Assembly (NCBI RefSeq): GCF_900458435.1 | Contig: NZ_UHCT01000001.1 | Coordinates: forward strand, 1,984,001 to 2,048,000 | Length of the DNA stretch: 64,000 bases | Direction of reading: 5' to 3' | Origin: Staphylococcus carnosus | GTDB lineage: Bacteria > Bacillota > Bacilli > Staphylococcales > Staphylococcaceae | Part shown: piece after piece, positions 55,232-63,977 of the stretch | Layout of the letters: every line of letters starts with the position of its first letter | Position numbering within the stretch: the stretch's first letter is position 1 | Made by a program: the position numbers and the translations under genes | Notes under the pieces: model-generated | What the model saw: the letters and a program-made list of their open reading frames with translations, nothing else | Told to the model about the DNA's origin: nothing | Databases searched by the model: none

Positions 55232-55300
55232 CATTCTCACCTAATTTATATTCATTGTTCTTACTTATCTGTTAATATATTTTCCATTATACAACAAAAA

Positions 55301-55332
55301 CTTAGATACCATATCCCATTATGGCACCTAAG
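55301..55332 (-). terminator. Terminator after lipA
   Basis: CTTAGATACCATA pairs with TATGGCACCTAAG with two mismatches; TTTTTG follows on the minus strand. A smaller hairpin at 55367-55382 precedes it. Confidence 0.75.
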
Positions 55333-55366
55333 TCTCTTAAAACCCAAACTATTAAAATGAAAGAAA

Positions 55367-55382
55367 CGAGTCTTTTGACTCG
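55367..55382 (-). terminator. Small hairpin just after lipA
   Basis: CGAGTC, TTTT, GACTCG; a partial T run follows. Probably a secondary terminator. Confidence 0.4.
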
Positions 55383-55414
55383 CCCTTTCTAATTTTCACT
55401 ATAAAATATTACGA

Positions 55415-56347
55415 TTATGCTTCGTTTTTAGCCGCTTCTAATTTTTCATCACCAATACGTTGTCTTTCTTTAGCCGCTTCATTAACTTGCTCATCTGCAT
55501 GATAAGAACTACGTACTAATGGTCCAGCTTGGCAATGTTTGAATCCTTTTTCCATTGCTACTTTTCTTAATTTACCGAATTCTAATGGAGAATAATATTT
55601 TTGAACTTTCAAGTGCTTACGAGATGGTTGTAAATATTGACCAATAGTCAAAATATCAACATCTGCTGCACGCAAATCATCCATAGTTTCATGAAGTTCT
55701 TCAATAGTTTCACCTAAACCTACCATGATACTTGATTTTGTAGGAATATCCGGTTGCAATTCTTTAGAACGTCTTAAGAATTCTAAAGTACGATCATAAG
55801 TTGCACGTGCACGAACTCTTGGAGTCAAGCGACGTACTGTTTCAATGTTGTGGTTCAAAATGTCTGGTTTTGAAGCCATTAATGTTTCAAGCGCATCATA
55901 ATCTCCACCCATATCAGAAGGTAAGATTTCAATCGTTGTATAAGGATTGCGCTCTCTTACTTTTCTGACAGTTTCAGCATAAACATTTGAACCTGCATCT
56001 CTTAAATCATCACGCGCTACTGCCGTGATTACAACGTGTTTCAAATTCATCAACTCAACTGATTCAGCAACACGTTCTGGTTCGCCCAAGTCTAATTCAT
56101 TCGGCAAGCCTGTCTTAACTGCACAGAAACGGCAAGCACGCGTACATACCGCTCCTAAAATCATAAACGTAGCTGTACGGCGTTCACCCCAGCATTCATG
56201 TATATTCGGACACTTTGCTTCTTCGCAAACAGTGTGTAAATTCTTCTCACGCATCATCTTTTTCAGACCAGTATAGTTTTCGTTCGTGTTCAGCTTAATC
56301 TTCAACCAATCTGGTTTACGTAAAATCTCTTCATTTTTTGTAGCCAT
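55415..56347 (-). CDS. lipA: Lipoyl synthase
   Basis: A 310-residue radical-SAM enzyme that inserts sulfur into octanoyl groups on lipoyl domains. Both cysteine clusters are seen: [13 protein letters not shown] (auxiliary cluster; about residues 41-53) and CTRACRFC (radical-SAM cluster). The C-terminal RSSYHA carries the serine ligand of the auxiliary cluster. The ATG follows AGGAGGG. It is a single gene followed by terminators. Confidence 0.96.
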   Translation of the reverse strand: MATKNEEILRKPDWLKIKLNTNENYTGLKKMMREKNLHTVCEEAKCPNIHECWGERRTATFMILGAVCTRACRFCAVKTGLPNELDLGEPERVAESVELMNLKHVVITAVARDDLRDAGSNVYAETVRKVRERNPYTTIEILPSDMGGDYDALETLMASKPDILNHNIETVRRLTPRVRARATYDRTLEFLRRSKELQPDIPTKSSIMVGLGETIEELHETMDDLRAADVDILTIGQYLQPSRKHLKVQKYYSPLEFGKLRKVAMEKGFKHCQAGPLVRSSYHADEQVNEAAKERQRIGDEKLEAAKNEA

Positions 56348-56430
56348 TACAACACATACCCTCCTGTGTACTCATCTTCACCTTATTATAACGAACTTAT
56401 AAAGAAATGAAAACGCTATAACTCATAATT

Positions 56431-57750
56431 TCACAGTTCTAATAATTTCTTTTTGAAAATATCCCGTAAAAACTCAGGCATTAGATACTCTGTCGGCAAA
56501 TCTTTAAAGATAGGGAAATAACGTCCAAAGGTATACATATCAATTGTTCCTAAAGTATAGATGTGATCATCTTCTATTTCTTTACCTTGAACAAAGAAAC
56601 GGGCTTCAGATTCAATATAACCCATCTTATATAAAATATAGCCACCAAAAATATCTCCTCGGAATCCTAACCCTTGCGCATGCTCATGCATATAATTTTG
56701 TTCTTCAGCAGTTAGAATTACCGATTTCAAATCTTTTCCTGAAATTTTTATTCTGACAGCATTAATTGGATGCGGCAACATTTGATGCACATCAAATTCT
56801 GTCACTTTTGGTCCATTAATACCTTTAACTATCAGACCTGCATTTATAATTGTACAATCTGCATGTGTAAATTCATATACACTTTGTGCAAGCAGATATG
56901 ACGTTTTAGTGATGACATCCGTACGTCGCGGCAAATCAACTGGATGATCTATAATCGGATCACTCATCAAACATTTTCCTTCTTCAGCAAAATGCGTGTC
57001 GACTTCAGGCAAAGTATCTACTGGCAATAACTTTGCTTCTTTATGTACAACTTTTTTATTTTCAATTTTTAAATCAACTTCACCAAGATAATGTCCATAT
57101 TTACCAGCGGCTGCCATCAAAACACCATTCTTCACTTCACCGTGCTCAAAATAATGATGTGTATGACTTCCGAAAATCACATCAATTTCAGGCAGTTCTT
57201 CGCACAATTTACGATCAAAGAAAATACCACAATGGCTCATCACAATGAGTACATCATATTGTCCCTTTTGTTTTTCAATTTCATCTTTGATAGCTGCCAT
57301 CGGGTCTGTTACTACCCAATCCAATGCACGATAAAAAGGAGTGAATGGTGCGGTTGCTGCGACAAATAAAATATGCGTATCTTCAATGGTTTCTATAAAA
57401 CTTGAAGTCATATGATGCGGAAGATTGCCTTCTTCATCAAATACATTGCTGCAAGTCACTGTAAAGTCTGCATCTTCATACAGTGCATTTAAATCATCAT
57501 GCGAAATAGTCATACCTTCATTGTTTCCTATTGTCGCAATATCACAATGAGCAGCATTCAATAGTTGAACGTTTTTTTGGCCATGGGTCGCTTCAGTAAC
57601 AGGTGCAGACAAATCCACGTGGTCGCCAATATCGATGTAGAGAGACGGATGGTTTAATTCAGGTCTATGTTGAGCCATATACGCTGCAATTCTTTCATAG
57701 TCATGCAAGTGGCTATGAATATCATTAGTATGGTAAATCGTTAATTCCAT
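56431..57750 (-). CDS. 5'-nucleotidase-family metallophosphoesterase (YunD-like)
   Basis: A 439-residue cytosolic protein without a signal peptide. The N-terminal calcineurin-like phosphoesterase domain has IYHTNDIHSHLH, DIGDHVDLS, ATIGNNEGMT and MSHCGIFFD; the C-terminal nucleotidase domain follows. Bacillus YunD is of the same length and lies next to YunE/YunF homologues, as here. Substrate unknown (probably a nucleoside phosphate). The ATG follows AAAGGGGG. It is the last gene of a three-gene operon. Confidence 0.87.
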   Translation of the reverse strand: MELTIYHTNDIHSHLHDYERIAAYMAQHRPELNHPSLYIDIGDHVDLSAPVTEATHGQKNVQLLNAAHCDIATIGNNEGMTISHDDLNALYEDADFTVTCSNVFDEEGNLPHHMTSSFIETIEDTHILFVAATAPFTPFYRALDWVVTDPMAAIKDEIEKQKGQYDVLIVMSHCGIFFDRKLCEELPEIDVIFGSHTHHYFEHGEVKNGVLMAAAGKYGHYLGEVDLKIENKKVVHKEAKLLPVDTLPEVDTHFAEEGKCLMSDPIIDHPVDLPRRTDVITKTSYLLAQSVYEFTHADCTIINAGLIVKGINGPKVTEFDVHQMLPHPINAVRIKISGKDLKSVILTAEEQNYMHEHAQGLGFRGDIFGGYILYKMGYIESEARFFVQGKEIEDDHIYTLGTIDMYTFGRYFPIFKDLPTEYLMPEFLRDIFKKKLLEL

Positions 57751-57766
57751 GCTTAATTGTCCCCCT

Positions 57767-58591
57767 TTAAAGAATTGATTTTATAATTAAATAAATACCC
57801 ATCAAAAGCATGACTGTACGCAATAATACAACGACAGTATTCGATTGAATAGATTGATTAATTTTAACACCTAATTTAGCACCAAAATAACTCGATATAA
57901 CTAATACAATTGCATAATGCCATGCGACATGCCCTTGAAAAATATGTCCGATAGAACTCATGACACTAGAGAAGAATATCATCATCATACTCGTACCAAC
58001 TGCAACATGAGGTGGGAATCTAAACACAATCAGCATTAATGGTGTCATTAATGCCCCGCCGCCGATTCCAAACAAACCTGTCAAAATACCGATACCAAAA
58101 GTAGCAAAAAAGGCAAATACAGGAGGAACATGATAATGATATGTAGTGCCGTCATTTGCAATGTATGTACGTTCATATTTCTTTTTTTCAAAAAGAGAGA
58201 TGGGTTTTATATAATAACGCACCATCAAGATAATGGAAACAAAAATTAAGAAGATACCAAAATATAAATTGAATGAATCTAGAGTTAAGTATCGACTTAA
58301 TAATGAGCCGACTAATGAACCTGGCAACAAACCAATCAAAAAGATATAACCATTTTTGATATCAACTTGTTTAGATTTCATATACCCTAATGTCGAAGTT
58401 AAACCTGTTACAATCAAAATGATTGAAGATGTACCTATTGCAATTTGCGGGGTAATTCCAGTAAGTAAATGATGTTCTACACCAAAATATACCATAGTCG
58501 GTACAATAATAATGCCTCCGCCAATACCTACAATAGAACCGAGTATGGCAGACAATGCACCAATCAGAATGAGTAATAAAATACTCAGCAT
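57767..58591 (-). CDS. TauE/SafE-family sulfite or organosulfur exporter (YunE-like)
   Basis: A 274-residue protein with about 8 hydrophobic helices. The repeated family motif GSIVGIGGGIIIVP appears near residue 18 and again as TGLFGIGGGALMTP. The family exports anions such as sulfite or sulfoacetate; the substrate is not known here. It starts 11 bases after the DUF72 gene and precedes the YunD-like gene by 16 bases. Confidence 0.85.
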   Translation of the reverse strand: MLSILLLILIGALSAILGSIVGIGGGIIIVPTMVYFGVEHHLLTGITPQIAIGTSSIILIVTGLTSTLGYMKSKQVDIKNGYIFLIGLLPGSLVGSLLSRYLTLDSFNLYFGIFLIFVSIILMVRYYIKPISLFEKKKYERTYIANDGTTYHYHVPPVFAFFATFGIGILTGLFGIGGGALMTPLMLIVFRFPPHVAVGTSMMMIFFSSVMSSIGHIFQGHVAWHYAIVLVISSYFGAKLGVKINQSIQSNTVVVLLRTVMLLMGIYLIIKSIL

Positions 58592-58602
58592 TTAATCACT
58601 TC

Positions 58603-59451
58603 CTAAAATAATTTAAGTTGCTGCGGCGCTAATCCTTCATAATCAATACCTAAAATTTCTTGAAGTTCTTTAGCATTCCCAGCTGCATGACCACCTGAAT
58701 TGTTATTAAAAACAACATATATTTTCTTCGCTTTATGTTGAATGATGCGTATCTGATCAGCTAAACTTTCTAATTCTGCTGTTGAATAATCATATAAATA
58801 CCGCACATCTCGCCACGCTTCATCCGTCATATCTTGTTTAGTCCAACCATGTCTATTACGGCCATGATAACGAACAAATGCAGTGTCTGTTGTTATTCGA
58901 TTGACCATAGGTGCTGAACCTTCTCCAACTTGCGGTTCATCTACAATCGCATGTATTAAATGCTGTTCAGTTAAAAATTGAAGTGTATTTTCTTTCATAT
59001 CACCTTCAAACCAAGTTTGATTACGAAATTCAATACACACAGGCACATCCTTTAATTGCTCTCTCACATAACGAATGTAATTGATATTTTGTGTCTTACA
59101 GTCAAACCAAGGTGGGAATTGTACAAGTACCATTGCTAATTTATCTGCTTCAACTAATGGCGAAATCATCAAACGAAATTGTTCAAATAGTTCATCTCTT
59201 GTTTCTGCATAGTCTTTATAATCTGCATGCAGCGTCAAGGCTTGATGAATTTTCACCACGAACTTAAAACGTTCAGGTGTTTCTTTAATCCATTTACGTA
59301 TATTACGTTCTGGCTGAATGGCATAATAAGATGCATCCAATTCTACCACTGGAAAATGACTGGCATACGTCTTTAATTTATCTGTTTTTCGACTTAAATC
59401 AGTATAAAGCGAATCATGGTCGCCCCAACCTGTCAGTCCTATATCTATCAT
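58603..59451 (-). CDS. DUF72 family protein (YunF-like)
   Basis: A 282-residue protein started at MIDIGLTGWGDHDSLY (GGTGATT upstream); the longer frame to 59550 has no ribosome site and is not used. DUF72 signature: VELDASYYAIQPERNIRKW near residue 36, FKFVVKIHQALT, VCIEFRNQTWFE and VFNNNSGGHAAGNA. The TIM-barrel-like family has unknown function. First gene of the YunF-YunE-YunD set. Confidence 0.87.
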   Translation of the reverse strand: MIDIGLTGWGDHDSLYTDLSRKTDKLKTYASHFPVVELDASYYAIQPERNIRKWIKETPERFKFVVKIHQALTLHADYKDYAETRDELFEQFRLMISPLVEADKLAMVLVQFPPWFDCKTQNINYIRYVREQLKDVPVCIEFRNQTWFEGDMKENTLQFLTEQHLIHAIVDEPQVGEGSAPMVNRITTDTAFVRYHGRNRHGWTKQDMTDEAWRDVRYLYDYSTAELESLADQIRIIQHKAKKIYVVFNNNSGGHAAGNAKELQEILGIDYEGLAPQQLKLF

Positions 59452-59534
59452 AGTAATCACCAGCTTCATTTTATCATATTTTATTGTGAGAACACTTTGC
59501 GTAAACTCAAATTTACTTATTCTATAAAAAGCTA

Positions 59535-59570
59535 AAAGAAGATGCTGCAAAATTTTTCAGCACCTTCTTT
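59535..59570 (-). terminator. Terminator after the nitronate monooxygenase gene
   Basis: AAAGAAGATGCTG pairs with CAGCACCTTCTTT with one mismatch; TTTT follows on the minus strand. Confidence 0.8.
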
Positions 59571-59575
59571 GATAT

Positions 59576-60652
59576 CTATCTCCTAATTCCATTTTTATTC
59601 ATTTCTTCAATTTCATCCACAATAGTATTAATAATTTTACTTGCTTTTCGATTGGTTGCAAGACGAGGTGTCTGACCGCTCCATAGTGACATCAATTTAT
59701 CATTATGTTGTTCTGTAGAAGCTTTTCTGATTCCTGATGTTAATTGATTTTGAATTGGATAATCTGGGATTTCACCATTAAACTCAGATAAATAATTAAT
59801 AAAATCATTTCGAATACCCCGTGCCATTTTACCGCTGAATGCATTCGTTAAAACTGTAGAGGTATCTGTACTATTTAATATCGCTTCTTTATAAGCAATA
59901 TCTGCACCGCTCTCTTGAGAGGTTAAAAAGGCTGTCCCCATTTGTACACCAGATGCACCTAGTATCATACTAGCAAGTACACCGCGACCATCCATAATAC
60001 CTCCAGCTGCAACAATTGGAATAGAAACAGCATCTGCTACTTGAGGTATCAGTGAAATATTTCCAACCATCGGATATTCACCATTTTCTTTCATAAATGA
60101 CCCCCGATGGCCACCCGCTTCACTTCCCTGCGTAACAATAATATCCACTCCGGCCGTTTCATTGGCTGCTGCTTCTGCTACCGAAGTTGCTGTACCCATC
60201 ACAACGATATCATGCTCATGCATCCTGCGAATCAAATATTTATCTGGGATTCCAAAAGTAAAACTTGCAATGGGCACTTCTTTTTTAATTAGAATATCTA
60301 TTTGTGCTTCTAATAACTGGTCTTGTGATAAATTAATCACCGGATTTTCTAGATTTAAAGCACGACGGTATGGACTTAACCATGCATTCATTAAATCCAC
60401 TTGCGCTGGAAGTAATCTCTGTTTATTGGGTACAAATAAATTTACTGCAAAAGGTTGTGATGTTAATTGTTTTACAGCATCAATTTCTTCTTCCAAACGT
60501 TCTAATCCGAAATATCCTGCACCTATTGTTCCTAAGCCGCCGCTTTCACTGACATGAGCGACTAATTCAGGCATTGTATTGCCTGCCATACCTGCTTGAA
60601 TAATTGGATATTTGATTCCTAATTGCTTGCTGACTTTTGTATCTGACCACAT
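59576..60652 (-). CDS. Nitronate monooxygenase (2-nitropropane dioxygenase family)
   Basis: A 358-residue FMN-dependent TIM barrel. Motifs: PIIQAGMAGNTMPELVAHVSESGGLGTIGAGY near residue 15 (as a region), DIIVTQGSEAGGHRGSF with the catalytic-type histidine, and VAAGGIMDGRGV. It detoxifies alkyl nitronates such as propionate-3-nitronate in the class. The ATG follows TAGGAGA. A single gene. Confidence 0.9.
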   Translation of the reverse strand: MWSDTKVSKQLGIKYPIIQAGMAGNTMPELVAHVSESGGLGTIGAGYFGLERLEEEIDAVKQLTSQPFAVNLFVPNKQRLLPAQVDLMNAWLSPYRRALNLENPVINLSQDQLLEAQIDILIKKEVPIASFTFGIPDKYLIRRMHEHDIVVMGTATSVAEAAANETAGVDIIVTQGSEAGGHRGSFMKENGEYPMVGNISLIPQVADAVSIPIVAAGGIMDGRGVLASMILGASGVQMGTAFLTSQESGADIAYKEAILNSTDTSTVLTNAFSGKMARGIRNDFINYLSEFNGEIPDYPIQNQLTSGIRKASTEQHNDKLMSLWSGQTPRLATNRKASKIINTIVDEIEEMNKNGIRR

Positions 60653-60693
60653 CTCTATCTCTCCTATTTTATAGTCATTTTCTAATCGTCATT

Positions 60694-61728
60694 TTATTTT
60701 TTACCTTTTATTTGCTTATTTTTGTTTTTCAAGCGTTGTTCTACCATATTTTGTTCACGTTGATCCATCTCATCTTCTATATCTAAACCTAGTAGTTGTT
60801 CTATTAAATCTTCCATTGTGATAATAGCATCTGTACCACCATATTCATCCAGTACAATTGCGATATGCTTACGAGAAGCAATCATCTTACGCATTACCCA
60901 CTCAGCCTTATTATGTTCATTGACAAATAAAGGCTCTGAAATAAAATCACGTAATGTCTTATTATGTTGACGACTCCATATCAATAAATATTTAGAATGG
61001 AATACACCTACAATATCATCAATATCTTCATCATATACTGGATAGCGTGTATAAGGATGCGACATGATAATTTTATACACTTCATCATAAGGTGTATCAA
61101 TAGAAAAGGCAGTCACATTTACACGGGGTGTGGTATCCACGTCGTTAACTTTCAATTGATCAAATTCCATCACACTTTGCAGTCGATTACGCTCATATTC
61201 ATTGAATGCACCTTGAGTTCCTGCAATCGCAACCATCGTCCGAACTTCTTCTTTAGACATCTTTTGTGCTTGGAAACGATCATTGATTAACATTTTGTTA
61301 ATTAAACCAGTTAAAGCATTCAATACTTTCGTAATCGGTGACAAAATAACCACAAACAAATGGATAACTGGGTAAACAATTCTTGAAATTGCATCAGGAT
61401 AAGTGGCTGCCACAGATTTTGGAATAACCTCTGAAATTATAATGACGACAACTGTAATAATTGCCGAAGCAATTCCGACATTCCATCCATGATCGACTGC
61501 ATAAATAGTCACCAAAGTAGGCAATACGATATTCGCACTGTTATTAGCAATTAATATTGTAGTGATGAACTCTCTGGGTTTATCCAAAAGCTTCACTAAT
61601 TTTTTAGCACGTGGATCTCCCTTCCTGCTTTCAGTCTTCAACTTCACTTTATTGGCTGCTGTTAATGCTGTCTAACTTCCAGAAAAGAAGAATGACACAA
61701 AAATTAAAACAATAATCGCTATCATCAT
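60694..61728 (-). pseudogene. CNNM/HlyC-type (DUF21-CBS) transporter gene interrupted by an in-frame TAG
   Basis: The intact frame would begin at ATG 61728 (AAGGAG 11 bases upstream) and read MMIAIIVLIFVSFFFSGS, then a TAG stop at 61672-61674, and continue TALTAANKVKLKTESRKGD. The family motif at this point is SGSETALTAAN, so TAG stands where GAG (Glu) is expected: a single G-to-T change. Downstream the DUF21 membrane domain, two CBS domains (about residues 200-310 of the intact product) and a basic tail are uninterrupted for 317 codons. The full product would be about 344 residues, a Mg2+ exporter/transport family member. Internal initiation at 61647 could still make a shortened protein lacking the first helix. 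Confidence 0.8.
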
Positions 61729-61953
61729 GATGGTAGACACTCCTTCTAAACAGATGCATATCCGTAATTTAACTATGTGTTTAAGACTTAAATTCCCTTA
61801 ACATTTACTAAGTAAACGGTTAAACAATTAGGGGATCTAAATATTAATACCTTTATTTTACACAACTTCCCCCTTTTGAATAGTAAATTTTTCAAAGAAA
61901 TACGGACTAAAAAGAAGCCCCAAAAACCAAGTTATATACCAGGTTTCTGAGTC

Positions 61954-62169
61954 TTAAAAGAAATATGTCAGATAATACATAAAATGCAATATCATGAAGA
62001 TAACTGCCGCTATAATAGAAGCTGTTAAAAAACGGTTGCCGTTGACTTCATCGTACTTTTTAAGTTTCACACTGCAAATAATACTGCCAATCGCAAACAA
62101 AGGACTGACTAACGTTAAAATTATGAAAATAATGATAAATATTTTTAATGTTGTCGCTGTATTTTTCAT
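61954..62169 (-). CDS. Small membrane protein with two helices, function unknown
   Basis: A 71-residue protein. Two hydrophobic helices (TLKIFIIIFIILTLVSPLFA region, residues 7-30; TASIIAAVIFMILHFMYYLTYF, residues 49-70) flank a short charged loop VKLKKYDEVNGNR. The ATG follows AAGGAGT, an excellent ribosome site, so it is probably real. I do not recognise the family. It lies at the start of the gene-poor accessory end of the window. Confidence 0.65.
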   Translation of the reverse strand: MKNTATTLKIFIIIFIILTLVSPLFAIGSIICSVKLKKYDEVNGNRFLTASIIAAVIFMILHFMYYLTYFF

Positions 62170-62266
62170 ATTTGGACTCCTTATCCGTTACAGGTTGTCT
62201 TTTTACAATTCTTTAACTTATACCCTTTATACCACAGGAAGTATTTTTTTTAAATATAAACAAAAA

Positions 62267-62301
62267 AAGCAGCGCGTAAATTCTAAATTTACACACTGCT
62301 T
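62267..62301 (-). terminator. Terminator with no visible upstream minus-strand gene
   Basis: AAGCAG, a 3-base bulge, GTAAATT pairs with AATTTAC, 3 bases, CTGCTT. A T-rich run follows on the minus strand. No minus-strand gene of the required orientation is present between it and the phosphodiesterase gene, so it may be left over from a lost gene. Confidence 0.6.
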
Positions 62302-62463
62302 ATAATCATTTATTAGATTATTAAAATCAACTTGGAGTTAACCGATTGAGCCTTCCATTTCGATTGAAAACAGTGTTTTTTAGGAATTTTTGAAATTAAA
62401 AACGTTGATTTCATGCGGTTTTTAAGCACTTAAATTATCTGAACTTTTCTATTTTCCAACAAA

Positions 62464-62487
62464 ATGGTATCAAAAATGGTATCAAAA
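62464..62487. repeat. Tandem 12-base repeat
   Basis: ATGGTATCAAAA occurs twice in direct succession. Such a sequence is commonly seen where integrase genes end near an attachment site, but no integrase frame is intact here. Confidence 0.6.
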
Positions 62488-62519
62488 ACCCACCTATTCA
62501 GTATATAGTATAGGTGGGT
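62488..62519. terminator. Strong hairpin near the island edge
   Basis: ACCCACCTAT pairs perfectly with ATAGGTGGGT over 10 bases; 12-base loop. There is no T run, so a transcription-termination role is uncertain. Confidence 0.5.
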
Positions 62520-62608
62520 AGAATTATGTATAAAAAGTACACAAAACTGTATTATTGGAGGGAGGTGTAATGTAAGTTTTAATGCTCCGTATAATTGGGG
62601 GGGCATGA

Positions 62609-62794
62609 ATGATACAGATTTATATGTGTACTAATGTTAATTATAGAGCTAATGATTTTTACAGTCAAATTTTACTTTTTATAAGTTCTATATCAATCTT
62701 GACTTTAAAACTCATAAAAAAAGAGGACTGCTCAGCCAAGCAATCCTCCAATGGATGGACATTATCCATTACTCACACTTCAATTATAACTTAA
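62609..62794 (+). CDS. Possible type I toxin-like short peptide (SprG/TxpA-like), perhaps degenerate
   Basis: A 61-residue frame preceded by a GGGGGGG run. The centre is a hydrophobic helix ending in lysines (FYSQILLFISSISILTLKLIKK, split at residues 17-38), which is the layout of the staphylococcal SprG and Bacillus TxpA/holin-like membrane toxins. Those normally end within a few residues of the KK; this frame continues through the terminator stem of the antisense RNA, suggesting decay or a misjudged frame. Start and expression are unproven. Confidence 0.3.
   Translation: MIQIYMCTNVNYRANDFYSQILLFISSISILTLKLIKKEDCSAKQSSNGWTLSITHTSIIT
62716..62777 (-). ncRNA. Candidate antisense antitoxin RNA (SprF/RatA-like)
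   Basis: On the minus strand, TTGTGG (62805-62810), 16 bases and TATAAT (62783-62788) form a good sigma-A promoter. About 60 bases further, the terminator stem GAGGACTGC/GCAATCCTC (62723-62748, one mismatch) is followed by TTTTTTT (62716-62722). The predicted RNA covers the 3' end of the plus-strand toxin-like frame. This promoter/terminator arrangement is typical of type I antitoxins; size and expression are inferred. Confidence 0.45.
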
Positions 62795-62820
62795 CTTATG
62801 CTCCCCACAACACCAGTGTT

Positions 62821-62840
62821 TATGCCATTTCGTTGGCATA
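62821..62840. repeat. Short perfect hairpin
   Basis: TATGCCA, 6 bases, TGGCATA. No T run; possibly part of a structured 3' region of the adjacent small-RNA locus. Confidence 0.4.
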
Positions 62841-62922
62841 CCGTTGTCGTAGATAAAAATTGTCGTGGTTAGACTCTCTAGCTGACAGATTGCCCATTGT
62901 TACGCAATCAAATGTCACTTAC

Positions 62923-62958
62923 AAAACAGCCCATCTTTTCATTTAGGTGGGCTGTTTT
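62923..62958 (-). terminator. Terminator overlapping the phosphodiesterase stop
   Basis: AAAACAGCCCA pairs with TGGGCTGTTTT over 11 bases. The arm nearest the gene includes the first bases of the stop codon. Confidence 0.8.
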
Positions 62959-63757
62959 ATGGATTGTTATTAAAACCTCCATCTACTTTGATTTCTTTCA
63001 TTTTTTCGACTTCTTTTTTATTATTTAATGTAAAAACGTGTACTTTTAGACCATTTTCATGTGCCCGTTCCACTAATTCTTTTTCAGTTTTTTTATAATT
63101 AATTCCTATGCCATAAGAAAACTTAGATAACCTTTTTAGCTCTGTATCAGTTAATTTGCTTATGTCATTATCCTCCACTAATAATATTAGAGGTATATTT
63201 TTGTTCATTTTATGTATATTAGATAGGCTTTTCTCTGAAAATGACTGAATTATAATCCTACCATTTTTTAAATTATGAGGCGTTAATAAAGTTTTTTTAT
63301 TTAATTCATCAATTAACTTTCTATCCATTCCTGGATAAGCTTCTGGTGTTTTGGTTTCGATGTAGAAATTTGTCTTATTATAATATTTTTTTAACACATC
63401 TGATAACAAAGGAACTTTTTCATTCGAATATTTCCCATCAAACCAAGAGCCCGCATCTAACTTTTTTATTTCGTTATTAGTTTTATTTTTTACCAGACCA
63501 CTACTATTAGTAGTTCTAGTAACATCATTATCATGCATAACAATTAATTCTTTATCTTTAGTCATCTGTAAATCTAATTCTAAATAATCAGCTTCTTGTT
63601 TAATAGCTTTATCATAAGCAGCATATGTATGTTCTGGTGCTTTTCCACTTGCTCCTCTATGTGCTATATTTAAATAATCCTTTTCTAATATATTATTATT
63701 ACTACACCCTGCTAATAAATAACTACTCAATAAACCAAATGCTAATAGTCTTTTCAT
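62957..63757 (-). CDS. Glycerophosphodiester phosphodiesterase, lipoprotein form
   Basis: A 266-residue lipoprotein. The start MKRLLAFGLL at 63757 has AGGATGGGG upstream. A signal peptide ends in the lipobox LLAGC, with Cys18 as the lipidated residue. The GDPD domain begins NIAHRGASGKAPEHT (His33/Arg34), then EADYLELDLQMTKDKELIVMHD with the metal-binding acids. It hydrolyses glycerophosphodiesters outside the membrane. Its codon use looks more A/T-rich than the core genes. In S. aureus glpQ is located between gluD and argH, a position filled differently here. Confidence 0.88.
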   Translation of the reverse strand: MKRLLAFGLLSSYLLAGCSNNNILEKDYLNIAHRGASGKAPEHTYAAYDKAIKQEADYLELDLQMTKDKELIVMHDNDVTRTTNSSGLVKNKTNNEIKKLDAGSWFDGKYSNEKVPLLSDVLKKYYNKTNFYIETKTPEAYPGMDRKLIDELNKKTLLTPHNLKNGRIIIQSFSEKSLSNIHKMNKNIPLILLVEDNDISKLTDTELKRLSKFSYGIGINYKKTEKELVERAHENGLKVHVFTLNNKKEVEKMKEIKVDGGFNNNP

Positions 63758-63836
63758 TTTCCCCATCCTACATATGTTATATTTCGTTGTACTATCTACC
63801 ATTTTTTATTTTATTAATTCATAACCGACCAACATT

Positions 63837-63977
63837 TTAATTCGGCCGGCTATAGTTTATACTTTTAAGTTTTTCTATATCTTTTTCTAAACGATCTACT
63901 TTTACTGATTGACCATAAAAAGCTAATCCGAAAAATGCCGCTGATAAAGTTGGTAGAATCCATACAAGGTTATCCAT
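63837..63977 (-). CDS. 46-residue membrane microprotein with C-terminal coiled-coil-like tail
   Basis: Read by hand: ATG at 63977 after CGGAGTG, stop at 63837. One N-terminal helix (residues about 4-22: LVWILPTLSAAFFGLAFYG), then a charged amphipathic stretch VKVDRLEKDIEKLKSI with heptad-like spacing. I do not recognise the family. It lies 80 bases upstream of the phosphodiesterase gene on the same strand and could share its transcript. Confidence 0.6.
   Translation of the reverse strand: MDNLVWILPTLSAAFFGLAFYGQSVKVDRLEKDIEKLKSINYSRPN

Larger units (their letters stand above)
62170..62956. other. Gene-poor intergenic region at the edge of an accessory segment
   Basis: About 790 bases without a recognisable conventional gene. 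It contains an orphan terminator (62267-62301), a tandem repeat of ATGGTATCAAAA (62464-62487), a strong hairpin (62488-62519), a candidate type I toxin and antisense RNA (62609-62810), a small hairpin at 62821-62840 and the terminator of the phosphodiesterase gene (62923-62958). Confidence 0.6.

Noticed and set aside
60162-60557. 131-codon plus-strand frame inside the nitronate monooxygenase gene
   Set aside because: Antisense to a complete, well-conserved enzyme; nothing family-like in the translation.
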